DNA from: Ralstonia insidiosa
GTDB taxonomy: Bacteria; Pseudomonadota; Gammaproteobacteria; Burkholderiales; Burkholderiaceae
Assembly: GCF_008801405.1 (NCBI RefSeq)
Contig: NZ_VZPV01000001.1
Coordinates: forward strand, 1,674,001 to 1,738,000
Reading direction: 5' to 3'
Length of the DNA: 64,000 nucleotides
A model generated the notes under the pieces. It made no database searches, was not told the origin of the DNA, and saw nothing but the letters and a program-made list of their open reading frames with translations. The position numbers and the translations under genes are program-made. Below, piece by piece: positions 26,482 to 34,815 of the stretch (position 1 is its first letter; every line of letters starts with the position of its first letter).

Positions 26482-27441
26482 TTACCGCTTCGCGGCGATG
26501 ACCTTGGGCGACGTCGCTGCAGCCCTGGCTGACGGGAACGGATAGCGCGCGCTGAATTCTGCAAAGCGCGCAGCGAGAAAATCTGCACAGGCCGTCAGCC
26601 GCGCTGGGCGATGGCGGCGCGCAAGGCTCACGAGCTGCAACGGTGTGGGCGCGTGGCTCCATGCTGGCAGTGCAACCTCTAACCGCCCGGAGTACACGTC
26701 CTGCGCCACATCCAGCCATGACTTGAATGCCAGCCCGCGCCCGGCGACGGCCCAGTCGCGCACGACGGCGCCGTCATCACATTGGAAATCGCCGCGTACG
26801 TCGATCGGGGCGGGGCCACTGGAATGCGTGAGTTGCCAGCGCGTAACGGGCTCGCCGTTGCGCAGCAGGATGAGGCAGCGGTGGTCGGCCAGATCGCTCG
26901 GGTGGGCGGGGCGGCCGTGCTGCTTGAAATACGACGGTGCCCCCACGATGACGCGCGGATGCGATGCCAGCGGTCGCCGCACCAGCGCCGAATCCTGCAG
27001 ATGCCCGTAGCGCAGTGCGAAGTCGAGGTCTTCACGCATCAGGTCGGCCAGCCGGTCGCCCAGCACCAGGGTGACGCGCACGCCGGGGTGTTCGTCGCAG
27101 AAGGCATCCAGCCACGGGCGCAGGATGTGCCGCCCCAGGTCTGACGTGGCGGCAATGCGGATGGTGCCTGCCAGTTCAGTGCGGTCCTGGCCGAGGCTTT
27201 CCGCGCCTTCATCCAAGGCTTCCAGTGCCTGCCTTGCATACCCTAGATAACGCTGGCCGGCTTCGGTGGGCCGCATGCTGCGCGTTGTGCGCTCGAACAG
27301 GCGGGCGCCGAGTTCGGTTTCCACGCGCTTGAGTGCGGCGCTGGCGGTGGCGGGCAGCCAGCCGAGCCGCCGGGCCGCGGCAGAGAGGTTGCCGGCGTCA
27401 GCAATGCGCACCAGCAGGCGGAGGTCGTCGAGGGCGATCAT
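26482..27441 (-). CDS. LysR family transcriptional regulator
   Basis: A 319-residue LysR regulator of the group with LRLLVRIADAGNLSAAARRLG at the N-terminus and ERTTRSMRPTEAGQRYL closing the winged helix. The ATG at 27441 is preferred over a TTG two codons earlier. It is divergent from the SDR/VOC gene pair across 117 bp that contains an inverted CATCAAA/TTTGATG pair, a plausible LysR binding region. Confidence 0.9.
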   Translation of the reverse strand: MIALDDLRLLVRIADAGNLSAAARRLGWLPATASAALKRVETELGARLFERTTRSMRPTEAGQRYLGYARQALEALDEGAESLGQDRTELAGTIRIAATSDLGRHILRPWLDAFCDEHPGVRVTLVLGDRLADLMREDLDFALRYGHLQDSALVRRPLASHPRVIVGAPSYFKQHGRPAHPSDLADHRCLILLRNGEPVTRWQLTHSSGPAPIDVRGDFQCDDGAVVRDWAVAGRGLAFKSWLDVAQDVYSGRLEVALPAWSHAPTPLQLVSLARRHRPARLTACADFLAARFAEFSARYPFPSARAAATSPKVIAAKR

Positions 27442-27558
27442 TGTCAAAGCAAGTTTGGAGAACCATCAAAGCATAGACGGATTATCTTGTGTTTGTTTGA
27501 TGAAAGAATCGCCCCCATCGGTTGACGGTTTTTTCTTTCTTCTCAAAGGAGCATCGGC

Positions 27559-28263
27559 ATGACTTCGAAGACCTTGCAGGACCAAGCGGTGGTGGTGTTG
27601 GGTGGTACGGCGGGCATTGGGCAGGCAGTGGCGCGTGCTGCTGCGGCCGCTGGCGCCCGCGTGACGGTGCTGGGCCGCTCGGCCAAGACAGACGGCGGTA
27701 TCCATGGGATTGCTGTCGACGCGAATGACACGGCTTCGCTGGGCAGTGCGTTGGTGCAGGCTGCGGCCGGAGGCAAGATCGACCACCTTGTCATCACCAT
27801 CGGCTCGCGCACAAGCCCGCCACCGTTTGCCTCGCTGCAACGCGCCGATCTGGAGCAGGGCTTCGGCACCAAGCTGTTTGCCGCGCTGATGGCGGTGCAG
27901 GCCGCGCTGCCGCATCTGGCTGAACGGGCGTCGATTACGCTCACCTCCGGCTTGCTCTCACGCAAGCCCACGGCGACCGGGCTGCTGCGCGCGTCCATCA
28001 ACGCAGCGGTGGAAGCGGCGGCCAAGAACCTTGCGAAGGAATTGGCGCCGCGCCGCGTCAACGTGGTCAGCCCCGGTGTGGTGGATACGGAAGTGTGGGG
28101 CACGCCGGCGGATCGCGAGGCCATGCTGGCGCGCATCGGCAGCGGCTTGCCTGTCGGCCGCGTGGGTACGCCGGATGACCTCGCCCAAGGCTATCTGCTG
28201 GCCATGACCAACGGCTTCATGACTGGCGCCATCACCGACATTGATGGAGGTGGTTTGCTATGA
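27559..28263 (+). CDS. SDR family protein with altered catalytic residues
   Basis: A 234-residue short-chain dehydrogenase/reductase. The NAD(P)-binding motif is GGTAGIG (15-21) and the catalytic serine is probably S130 (ITLTSG). Where the Y-x3-K pair is expected, about 13 residues later, the sequence is R144-A-S-I-N148, so both key residues appear replaced; the surrounding NAAVEAAAKNLAKEL helix aligns well. It may be a non-classical SDR or use another mechanism. AAAGGAG precedes the start. It overlaps the following VOC gene by 4 bp. Confidence 0.85.
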   Translation: MTSKTLQDQAVVVLGGTAGIGQAVARAAAAAGARVTVLGRSAKTDGGIHGIAVDANDTASLGSALVQAAAGGKIDHLVITIGSRTSPPPFASLQRADLEQGFGTKLFAALMAVQAALPHLAERASITLTSGLLSRKPTATGLLRASINAAVEAAAKNLAKELAPRRVNVVSPGVVDTEVWGTPADREAMLARIGSGLPVGRVGTPDDLAQGYLLAMTNGFMTGAITDIDGGGLL

Positions 28264-28670
28264 GTTCAGACAGCGACTGGACATTCGACCATGTGAACTT
28301 TCACGTGGCAGGTGACGCGCCCATCCTCAAGTTCTTCGCTGAGGTGCTCGGCTGGAAACCCGGGCCGCGCCCGGCGTTTCCGTTTCCCGGCACGTGGCTG
28401 TACCAGAACGGCGATGCGCTGGTGCATCTGGTGGACAAGGAGGGTCGGGAGGACGACAGCCCGGAGCTGGTGTTTTCGCACGTCGCCTTTCGCACGAAGC
28501 GGGATGCGGCCGATGTGTTGGCCGCCGTGCGCGAAAGCGGCATGCCGCACCAGGTGCGCAAGCATCCCGATCGGCCGGCAGCGCAGATCTTCGTGCAGTT
28601 GGCTGGGGTGGTGCTGGAGCTGGAGGCGCCGCTGTCCGGTCCGTTGGAAGCGGCGCGCGAGTACGAGTGA
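28260..28670 (+). CDS. VOC (glyoxalase/dioxygenase-fold) family protein
   Basis: A 136-residue vicinal-oxygen-chelate fold protein with two beta-alpha-beta-beta-beta units: FDHVNFHVAG at the start and FSHVAFRTK in the middle. Possible metal ligands are H11 and H15 in the first unit, H76 or nearby in the second, and E118-E120 near the C-terminus. Members include glyoxalases, isomerases and ring dioxygenases; substrate unknown. It is translationally coupled to the SDR gene (ATGA). Confidence 0.75.
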   Translation: MSSDSDWTFDHVNFHVAGDAPILKFFAEVLGWKPGPRPAFPFPGTWLYQNGDALVHLVDKEGREDDSPELVFSHVAFRTKRDAADVLAAVRESGMPHQVRKHPDRPAAQIFVQLAGVVLELEAPLSGPLEAAREYE

Positions 28671-28679
28671 ATCGCTGAA

Positions 28680-29759
28680 TCAGGCGCCGGCCTGCTGGGC
28701 GTACTTCCAGCCCAGCTCGGCCATCGGGCGGGCGCGCTTGCCAGCCTCAAGCGCCTGTGCGGAAGACGCCGTGCCGTCCACCACGCGCTTCATGATTCCC
28801 TGCAGGATGCCGGCAATGCGGAACATGTTGTAGGCGAGGTAGAAGTTCCAGTCACCGGTGATGCGGCGGCCGGTGCGTTCTTCGTATTGGCGGATGTAGT
28901 CGGCTTCCGACGGGATGCCCAGCGCAGCGAAGTCCAGCCCGGCCACGCCGCGGAACTGCCCCGGCTCGATGTGCCAGCTCATGCAGTGGTAGCTGAAGTC
29001 GGCCAGCGGATGGCCCAGCGTGGACAGTTCCCAATCGAGGATGGCCAGCACGCGCGGTTCCGTCGGGTGGAAGATCAGGTTGTCGAGCCGATAGTCGCCG
29101 TGGACGATGCTGGTGATTTCTTCCGCCTCTTGCGGCACGTGCTTGGGCAGCCATTCGATCAGGTTGTCCATTGCCGGAATCGACTCGGTTTCCGACAGCT
29201 TGTACTGCTTGCTCCAGCGCTCGATCTGGCGCGCGAAGTAGTTGCCGGGTTTGCCGTAATCCGCCAGGCCGATAGCGGCGTAGTCCACCGTGTGCAGCGC
29301 GGAGATGACGCGGTTCATCTCGTTGTAGATGGCGGTGCGCTCGGCGGGTGCCATGCCGGGAAGCGCCTGGTCCCACAGCACGCGGCCCTGCACGAATTCC
29401 ATGATGTAGAAGGCGCGGCCGATCACGGCTTCGTCCTCGCACAGCGCAAACATCTTCGGTGCGGGCACGTCGGTGTTGGCCAGCGCATCCATCACGCGGT
29501 ATTCGCGTTCGATAGCGTGCGCAGACGGCAGCAGTTTCGCCTTCGGGCCCGGCTTGGCGCGCATTACGTAGGTGCACGAGGGCGTGATCAGCTTGAAGGT
29601 CGGGTTCGATTGGCCGCCCTTGAACTGCTCAACGGTGAGCGGGCCGGCAAAGCCCGTCACGTGTTCGCACATCCACGCCTCCAGCGCGCCGATGTCGAAC
29701 TTCTGCTGGTCTGCCACCGGCCGTGTGCCTTCGAAGGCCGAGAAATCCTGCTGCGTCAT
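28680..29759 (-). CDS. APH-like phosphotransferase (ACAD10/11 kinase-domain type)
   Basis: A 359-residue aminoglycoside-phosphotransferase-fold kinase. The catalytic loop is HGDYRLDN (220-227, with D222 and N227), and the metal-binding segment is ILDWELSTLGHP (D242). GGQSNPTF (49-56) forms the nucleotide-binding strand. This form is typical of the kinase domain of mammalian ACAD10/11 and of bacterial proteins that phosphorylate hydroxyacyl-CoA compounds, not of drug resistance. It is the last gene of an operon with a phosphatase-like protein, enoyl-CoA hydratase and 3-hydroxyacyl-CoA dehydrogenase. Confidence 0.88.
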   Translation of the reverse strand: MTQQDFSAFEGTRPVADQQKFDIGALEAWMCEHVTGFAGPLTVEQFKGGQSNPTFKLITPSCTYVMRAKPGPKAKLLPSAHAIEREYRVMDALANTDVPAPKMFALCEDEAVIGRAFYIMEFVQGRVLWDQALPGMAPAERTAIYNEMNRVISALHTVDYAAIGLADYGKPGNYFARQIERWSKQYKLSETESIPAMDNLIEWLPKHVPQEAEEITSIVHGDYRLDNLIFHPTEPRVLAILDWELSTLGHPLADFSYHCMSWHIEPGQFRGVAGLDFAALGIPSEADYIRQYEERTGRRITGDWNFYLAYNMFRIAGILQGIMKRVVDGTASSAQALEAGKRARPMAELGWKYAQQAGA

Positions 29760-29790
29760 GCTGTGTCTCCGAATCGTGTTCTGTTGTGGT

Positions 29791-30522
29791 TCAGGCGGGA
29801 TTGCGATAGCGAAGGTATTGCTGCAGCAAGACCTCCATCGTCGTCAGCCGCGAGCCAAAGTGCACAGGCGAGGGCGGCGAGAAGTTGCTCATGCGTAGCA
29901 CCCAATCGCTCGGCTCGTCTCCTACATCGAGTGCATTGATACAGCCGGCGGTCTGCGCAAGGTTGCCGAAGAACACACGCTCGCCACCCGTGATGGCATG
30001 CGAGAGGATCGCTCGGTTGGTGCCGCCGTGCAGTACCAGCAGCACGGTGTCCCAGTCGGGCAGGGCGCGCAGATGCGTGAGCGCCGGGATCACGCGGTTG
30101 AGAAATTCGCCGATGCTCTCGCCGTTCAGGAAGCGGCGTTCTTCCGGTACGGTGCCTTCGAATACGCCGATGAACGCTTGCGCCAGTTCGTGCTCGGGAA
30201 TCTCTCCCAGCTTGCCGCCACGAATTTCCTGCAGCTCGGGCCATTGCTCAAGCGTGACGCCGCGCGCCTGCATCGCGGGCATTTCCGCCAGCACGCGCTG
30301 TGCGGTTTCCACCGTGCGCGGCAAGCCGCTGACGATCACACGATCGAACAGGATGTTCTCTGCCGCAAAGGTGCGCCCAGCAGCAGTCGCTTGCTTGCGG
30401 CCCTCTTCATTGAGCGGCACCGTGTCGGGCTCGATCGGGCGGCCGGTCTCGTCAAAGTACGTGACGGCGCCGTGGCGCATCAGATAGATGCGCCGGCGGT
30501 TGGGTGTCGGGAACGGAATCAT
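29791..30522 (-). CDS. histidine phosphatase family protein
   Basis: A 243-residue phosphoglycerate-mutase-like histidine phosphatase. The phosphohistidine motif is LMRHG (14-18), and LVLHGGTNRAIL contains the second active-site histidine. Substrates in this family range from sugar phosphates to nucleotides. It stands 10 bp downstream of the enoyl-CoA hydratase stop and 31 bp before the APH-like kinase. An upstream in-frame start would overlap the hydratase and is unlikely. Confidence 0.87.
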   Translation of the reverse strand: MIPFPTPNRRRIYLMRHGAVTYFDETGRPIEPDTVPLNEEGRKQATAAGRTFAAENILFDRVIVSGLPRTVETAQRVLAEMPAMQARGVTLEQWPELQEIRGGKLGEIPEHELAQAFIGVFEGTVPEERRFLNGESIGEFLNRVIPALTHLRALPDWDTVLLVLHGGTNRAILSHAITGGERVFFGNLAQTAGCINALDVGDEPSDWVLRMSNFSPPSPVHFGSRLTTMEVLLQQYLRYRNPA

Positions 30523-30532
30523 GCTCAGCGAC

Positions 30533-31312
30533 TCAGCGGTATTGCGGTTTGCGCTTCTGCAGGAAGGCAGAGATGCCTTCGTTGCCATCGGCATGGTGCA
30601 GCGCTTCGACAAAGCTGTGCTGTTCGGCTTTGAGGTGATCGTGCAGTGAAGCGTCTTCCGCGTTGGCAATCAGGCCCTTGATGCGGCCGACCGCATGTGG
30701 TGATTGCGCCGCGAGTTTCTCTGCCAGCAGCAGCGCATGGCCCAGTGCCTCGCCGGGTTTGACGACTTCATTGATGAGGCCGAAGTGCGCGAGCCGTTCT
30801 GCACCCACCGGCTTGCCGAGCATGATGATCTCGCTCGCCAGCGGACGCGGCAGGAAGCGCGCGATGTGCCACGAGCCGCCACCATCCGGCGTGAGCGCGA
30901 CGTTCACGTACGCCATCACGAACTTCGCATCCGATGCCGCGATCGCAAAGTCGCACGCCAGCACCAGCGAGAAGCCTGCGCCCGCCGCCGGGCCTTCCAC
31001 CGCCGCAATCACCGGCTTGGGGAAGGTGCGGATCGTCTCGATCCAGTGGTTGAGCGCGTCGATGCCTTCTTCCTGCACGCTCTTCGGCTTGCTGCGGTTT
31101 TCCAGCAGGCGGTTCAGGTTGCCGCCGGCGCAGAAGGCGCTGCCTGCACCGGTGAAGATGACCGCGCGGATCTCGTTGTCGTTGGAGGCGCGATCCAGGG
31201 CTTCCATCGACGCGGTGTACATCACCGGGTCCAGCGCGTTGCGCGCGTCGGGGTTGGACAGAACAAGCACTAGCGTTGAGCCGATGCGTTGGGAGAGCAG
31301 TTGCGCGGTCAT
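30533..31312 (-). CDS. enoyl-CoA hydratase/isomerase family protein
   Basis: A 259-residue crotonase-fold enzyme. Oxyanion-hole segments are FCAGGNLNRL and GPAAGAGFSLVLACDFAIA. The second catalytic region, VALTPDGGGSWHIARFLP, has Asp where classical hydratases have one of their two Glu, as in PaaG/PaaB-like isomerases, so isomerase activity is possible. It would act on enoyl-CoA intermediates in the same operon as the 3-hydroxyacyl-CoA dehydrogenase. Confidence 0.9.
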   Translation of the reverse strand: MTAQLLSQRIGSTLVLVLSNPDARNALDPVMYTASMEALDRASNDNEIRAVIFTGAGSAFCAGGNLNRLLENRSKPKSVQEEGIDALNHWIETIRTFPKPVIAAVEGPAAGAGFSLVLACDFAIAASDAKFVMAYVNVALTPDGGGSWHIARFLPRPLASEIIMLGKPVGAERLAHFGLINEVVKPGEALGHALLLAEKLAAQSPHAVGRIKGLIANAEDASLHDHLKAEQHSFVEALHHADGNEGISAFLQKRKPQYR

Positions 31313-31342
31313 GGCAATGGCCTCGTGTCGGGAGGTAAGGGG

Positions 31343-32851
31343 TTAGGCGTCCAGCGTCAGCAGTGACATACCCAGACGGGCGCGTCGCAGCAGCCACGGG
31401 CTCGGGCGATAACGCGGGTCGCCATAGAGCACGTACAGGTTCTGCAGCACTTCAAGGATGGCGCCCGTGCCCAGCGTGTCGCCCAGCGCCAGCGGCCCTT
31501 GCGGATAACCCAGGCCAAGCGTGACGGCGAGGTCGATGTCCGTCGGCGTGGCAATGCGCTGCTGGGCGATATCGCACGCGATGTTGACGATGCACGCGAC
31601 GATGCGCTGCGCGACAAAGCCGCCCGAATCGCGGATCACCGTCACCGGTACGCCATCGGAGGCGAGCAGACCATGTGCAGCGTCGCGGTAAGCGTGGTCG
31701 GTAGCGGGCGTGGTCATCAGCGTACGGCGCTTGGTGGCCGCAAACGGATAGAGCGTGTCGAGCGCCACGGTGCGGCGCGCATCCAGCCCTTCGGCAGTCA
31801 CGCATGCAGTGGCATCCAGCCCGCGCGGTGTAACGATGATGAGCGCATCGGCAGACGGTTTGGAACCTGCCTCGGGCGTGATGCCCAGGTCTAGCATCAG
31901 GCGTTGTGCCGCGGCGTGACCGGCTTCGTGCGCGCGGCTGATCCACACGGACGACGGGCGCGCGGTCGGCACCGGCGCTTCGGCCGGTACTTGCTTTTGC
32001 CCATCCGGGTAGCGATAGAAACCTTCGCCCGTCTTGCGGCCCAGGATGCCGCCGGCAAAGCGCACCGCCGTGATCTGCGAGGGGCGGTAGCGCGGCTCCT
32101 CATAGAACTGGCGGTAGACCGATTCCATCACCGGGTGCGAGACATCCAGCCCGGTCAGGTCCATCAGCTCGAACGGCCCCATCCGGAAGCCCGCCTGCTC
32201 GCGCATGATGGCGTCGATGTCGGCATAGGCGGCCACGCTTTCCTGCGCCACGCGCAGGCCTTCGGTGTTCATGCCACGCCCGGCGTGGTTGACGATGAAA
32301 CCCGGCATGTCGATGCAGCGCACGGGCGTATGGCCCATGCGCTTGGCCAGTGCGGCCAAGGCATCGCCAGTAGCGGGCGCGCTGCGCAGGCCGTCGATCA
32401 CCTCGACCACTTTCATTAGCGGCACGGGGTTGAAGAAGTGGAAGCCGGCCACGCGCTCCGGGTGCTTGCAGGCCGTAGCAATCGCCGTAATCGACAGTGA
32501 CGACGTATTCGACGCCAGGATTGCATCGGCGCGGATGATGTCTTCAAGCTGGCGGAAGAGGTCGCGCTTGACCTCCAGTTTCTCGACGATGGCCTCGACC
32601 ACGAGATCGCAGTCCGCCAGATCTGTGAGCGCGCCCGCAGGGATCAACCGCGCGATTGTGGCGTCGGCTTCATCCGCCGTGAGCTTGCCCTTGGCGGCCA
32701 GCTTGGCCAGCGTGTCAGCCAGTGCGGTACGCGCCGCTTCCACGGCGGGCGGGTTGGCGTCGAACAGCTTGACGCGCAGGCCGGCCTGCGCCGCGATCTG
32801 CGCAATGCCGCGCCCCATGGCGCCGGTTCCTACAATCCCGATAGTCTGCAT
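31343..32851 (-). CDS. 3-hydroxyacyl-CoA dehydrogenase (PaaH-type)
   Basis: A 502-residue NAD-dependent dehydrogenase oxidising 3-hydroxyacyl-CoA to 3-ketoacyl-CoA. The Rossmann motif is GTGAMG (8-13), followed by NTSSLSITAIA and HFFNPVPLMKVVEV, family hallmarks. It carries two C-terminal dimerisation domains (about 185-280 and 400-500), the long architecture of PaaH/PaaC. It is the first gene of the minus-strand operon and its upstream region contains the palindrome at 32891-32902. A longer N-terminal frame is not supported. Confidence 0.93.
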   Translation of the reverse strand: MQTIGIVGTGAMGRGIAQIAAQAGLRVKLFDANPPAVEAARTALADTLAKLAAKGKLTADEADATIARLIPAGALTDLADCDLVVEAIVEKLEVKRDLFRQLEDIIRADAILASNTSSLSITAIATACKHPERVAGFHFFNPVPLMKVVEVIDGLRSAPATGDALAALAKRMGHTPVRCIDMPGFIVNHAGRGMNTEGLRVAQESVAAYADIDAIMREQAGFRMGPFELMDLTGLDVSHPVMESVYRQFYEEPRYRPSQITAVRFAGGILGRKTGEGFYRYPDGQKQVPAEAPVPTARPSSVWISRAHEAGHAAAQRLMLDLGITPEAGSKPSADALIIVTPRGLDATACVTAEGLDARRTVALDTLYPFAATKRRTLMTTPATDHAYRDAAHGLLASDGVPVTVIRDSGGFVAQRIVACIVNIACDIAQQRIATPTDIDLAVTLGLGYPQGPLALGDTLGTGAILEVLQNLYVLYGDPRYRPSPWLLRRARLGMSLLTLDA

Positions 32852-32890
32852 ATGAAATTCGCTTCGATCGAAAGAAGTCTGGCTAAAATA

Positions 32891-32902
32891 GCACGAGCGT
32901 GC
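32891..32902. promoter_or_regulatory. palindromic operator GCACGAGCGTGC
   Basis: GCACG-AG-CGTGC fits the same G-N-ACG-N2-CGT-N-C form as the paired sites at 1313-1346. It lies in the 110 bp spacer between the 3-hydroxyacyl-CoA dehydrogenase operon (minus) and a glutathione transferase (plus). On the minus strand it sits immediately upstream of TATTTT, a plausible -10, so binding would block the operon promoter. Confidence 0.6.
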
Positions 32903-32961
32903 GATTTCCGGCATCCGCACCGACCATAACAGGCAGCCACCCAACCCAAGGAGACTGGTTC

Positions 32962-33615
32962 ATGCTGACGCTATACGGTTTTGCTGCGAGCAACTACTAC
33001 AACAAGGTCAAGCTCGCGCTGATGGAGAAGGGCATTGCGTTCGAGGAAGCGCTGCGCTGGCCCGATCAGACCGACGGCGAGATCTCGCCGCTGCACAAGG
33101 TGCCGTATCTGAAGGATGGCGATCACGGCATGTGCGAATCGCAGGTCATTGTCGACTATCTGGAGGCGCGCTATCCGGAACATCCGCTTGTTCCGTCTGA
33201 CCCGTTCAAGGCGGCCAAGGTGCGCGAGGTCGTGACCTTCCTAGAGCTGCACCTGGAGTTGGTGGCGCGTCAGCTGTTTCCCGAAGCGTTCTTCGGCGGC
33301 AAGATCAGCGACAACCTGAAGGTCAAGGTGCGCGAGCAACTGGAGAAGAACATCCCCGCCGCGGCCAAACTGTTCAAGTTCGCGCCGTACGTGGCGGGCG
33401 ATACGTTCACCATTGCGGACTGCGCAGCCATCGTCCACTTCCCGCTGGTGAGCCAGGCCACCAAGATCATCTACGGTGAAGACCTGCTGGCGCAGGTTGA
33501 GGGCGTCAAGCCTTACCTGGCCGCGATGGCCGAGAACCCCAACGTGCAGAAGATGCGAGCGGACAGCAAGGCGAACCTGGAGGCGATGCTGGCGCACTAC
33601 GCCAGCAAGCGCTGA
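32962..33615 (+). CDS. glutathione S-transferase
   Basis: A 217-residue glutathione transferase with an N-terminal thioredoxin-like domain (MLTLYGFAASNYYNKVKLAL, HKVPYLKDGD, ESQVIVDYLE) and a C-terminal helical domain containing FTIADCAAIVHFP. The catalytic residue is probably S10 or N11. The ATG at 32962 follows AAGGAGACTGGTTC. It is divergent from the beta-oxidation operon and shares the operator region, which hints at a link with acyl-CoA metabolism. Confidence 0.9.
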   Translation: MLTLYGFAASNYYNKVKLALMEKGIAFEEALRWPDQTDGEISPLHKVPYLKDGDHGMCESQVIVDYLEARYPEHPLVPSDPFKAAKVREVVTFLELHLELVARQLFPEAFFGGKISDNLKVKVREQLEKNIPAAAKLFKFAPYVAGDTFTIADCAAIVHFPLVSQATKIIYGEDLLAQVEGVKPYLAAMAENPNVQKMRADSKANLEAMLAHYASKR

Positions 33616-33630
33616 TCGCCAGTTCCAGCG

Positions 33631-34803
33631 TTAAACCTTCGACAAGCGCTCCAACGCCAGTTGGAGCGTTTCATCTTTCTTGGCGAAGCAAAAGCGCACC
33701 ACGCCCGATTCGTGCGGCTGCGAATAGAACGCCGACACGGGAATCGCCGCCACGCCGATCTCGCTCGTCAGCCACTTCGCGAACTCCGCCTCCGGCAGGT
33801 CGGAGATGCCGCTGTAATCCACGCACTGGAAGTACGTGCCCTGGCAGGGCAGTAGCTTGAAACGCGTCTTCTCCAGCCCCGCGCGGAACAGATCACGCTT
33901 GTGCTGATAGAACGCCGAGAGATCCAGATACGGGCGCGGATCGGCCATGTAGTTCGCCAGCCCGTGCTGCACCGGCGTGTTGACGGTGAACACGTTGAAC
34001 TGATGCACCTTGCGGAACTCCGCCGACAGCGCGGCGGGCGCGGCCACGTAGCCGACCTTCCAGCCCGTCACGTGATACGTCTTGCCGAAGCTCGACACCA
34101 CGAAGGCGCGCCGCGCCAGTTCCGGGATGCGCGCGACCGATGCATGCGGCACGCCGTCATACACCATGTGCTCGTACACCTCGTCGGAGAGCAGCAGCAC
34201 GTTGGTCGGCGCGAGGATCTCGGCCAGCTTCTGCATGTCGTCCGCATGCCAGACGGTGCCCGTCGGGTTGTGCGGCGTGTTGAGCATGATCAGGCGCGTG
34301 CGCGGCGTGATGGCCGCGGCCAGCGTGTCGAACGGGATGCGGAAGTCCGGCGCGTTCAGCGTGATCGGCACGACCTTGCCACCGGCCAGTTCGATCGACG
34401 GGATGTAGCTGTCGTACGTGGGCTCGAAGACGATGACTTCGTCACCCGGATGCACGCAGCACAGCACGGTGGTCAGCAGCGCCTGCGTGGCACCGGCGGT
34501 GATGGTGATTTCGCGGTCGGCGTCGTACGTATGGCCGTACAGGTTGGCGACTTTGGCGGCGATGGCCTGACGCAACGCGGGCACGCCCGTCATCGGCGGG
34601 TATTGGTTGAGGCCGGCACGCATCGCGTCCGACACCGCATCGACGATGCGCGGGTCGCAATCGAAATCCGGAAAGCCCTGGCCGAGGTTGACGGCCTGCT
34701 TCTCTGCAGCCAGCGCCGACATCACGGTGAAGATGGTGGTGCCGACATTCGGCAGCCGGGAGGGCGGCGGAGCGATGGGCGCGAGCGATTCAACAGTGGT
34801 CAT
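33631..34803 (-). CDS. PLP-dependent aminotransferase (YbdL / methionine aminotransferase-like)
   Basis: A 390-residue class I/II aminotransferase. The Schiff-base lysine is K241 in SSFGKTYHVTGWKVGY, and N180 (TPHNPTG, preceding P-T-G) and D207 (SDEVY) contact the cofactor. The order GQGFPDFDCDP and FGKTYHVTGWK is typical of the YbdL/kynurenine aminotransferase group, which prefers methionine or aromatic amino acids. It is convergent with the glutathione transferase and 12 bp downstream of the PIN gene on the same strand. Confidence 0.92.
   Translation of the reverse strand: MTTVESLAPIAPPPSRLPNVGTTIFTVMSALAAEKQAVNLGQGFPDFDCDPRIVDAVSDAMRAGLNQYPPMTGVPALRQAIAAKVANLYGHTYDADREITITAGATQALLTTVLCCVHPGDEVIVFEPTYDSYIPSIELAGGKVVPITLNAPDFRIPFDTLAAAITPRTRLIMLNTPHNPTGTVWHADDMQKLAEILAPTNVLLLSDEVYEHMVYDGVPHASVARIPELARRAFVVSSFGKTYHVTGWKVGYVAAPAALSAEFRKVHQFNVFTVNTPVQHGLANYMADPRPYLDLSAFYQHKRDLFRAGLEKTRFKLLPCQGTYFQCVDYSGISDLPEAEFAKWLTSEIGVAAIPVSAFYSQPHESGVVRFCFAKKDETLQLALERLSKV
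33647..33678 (+). terminator. terminator of the glutathione transferase, inside the convergent gene
   Basis: CGCTCCAAC / GTTGGAGCG (33647-33655 and 33660-33668) with a 4 nt loop, followed by TTTCATCTTT. It lies 31 bp after the transferase stop but within the last codons of the convergent aminotransferase. Confidence 0.5.
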
Positions 34804-34815
34804 GGCAATGCGACT

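Noticed and set aside
28680..29759. Antibiotic resistance by aminoglycoside phosphotransferase
   Set aside because: The fold is shared, but the motifs and the beta-oxidation neighbours indicate the ACAD10/11-type kinase, not a drug kinase.
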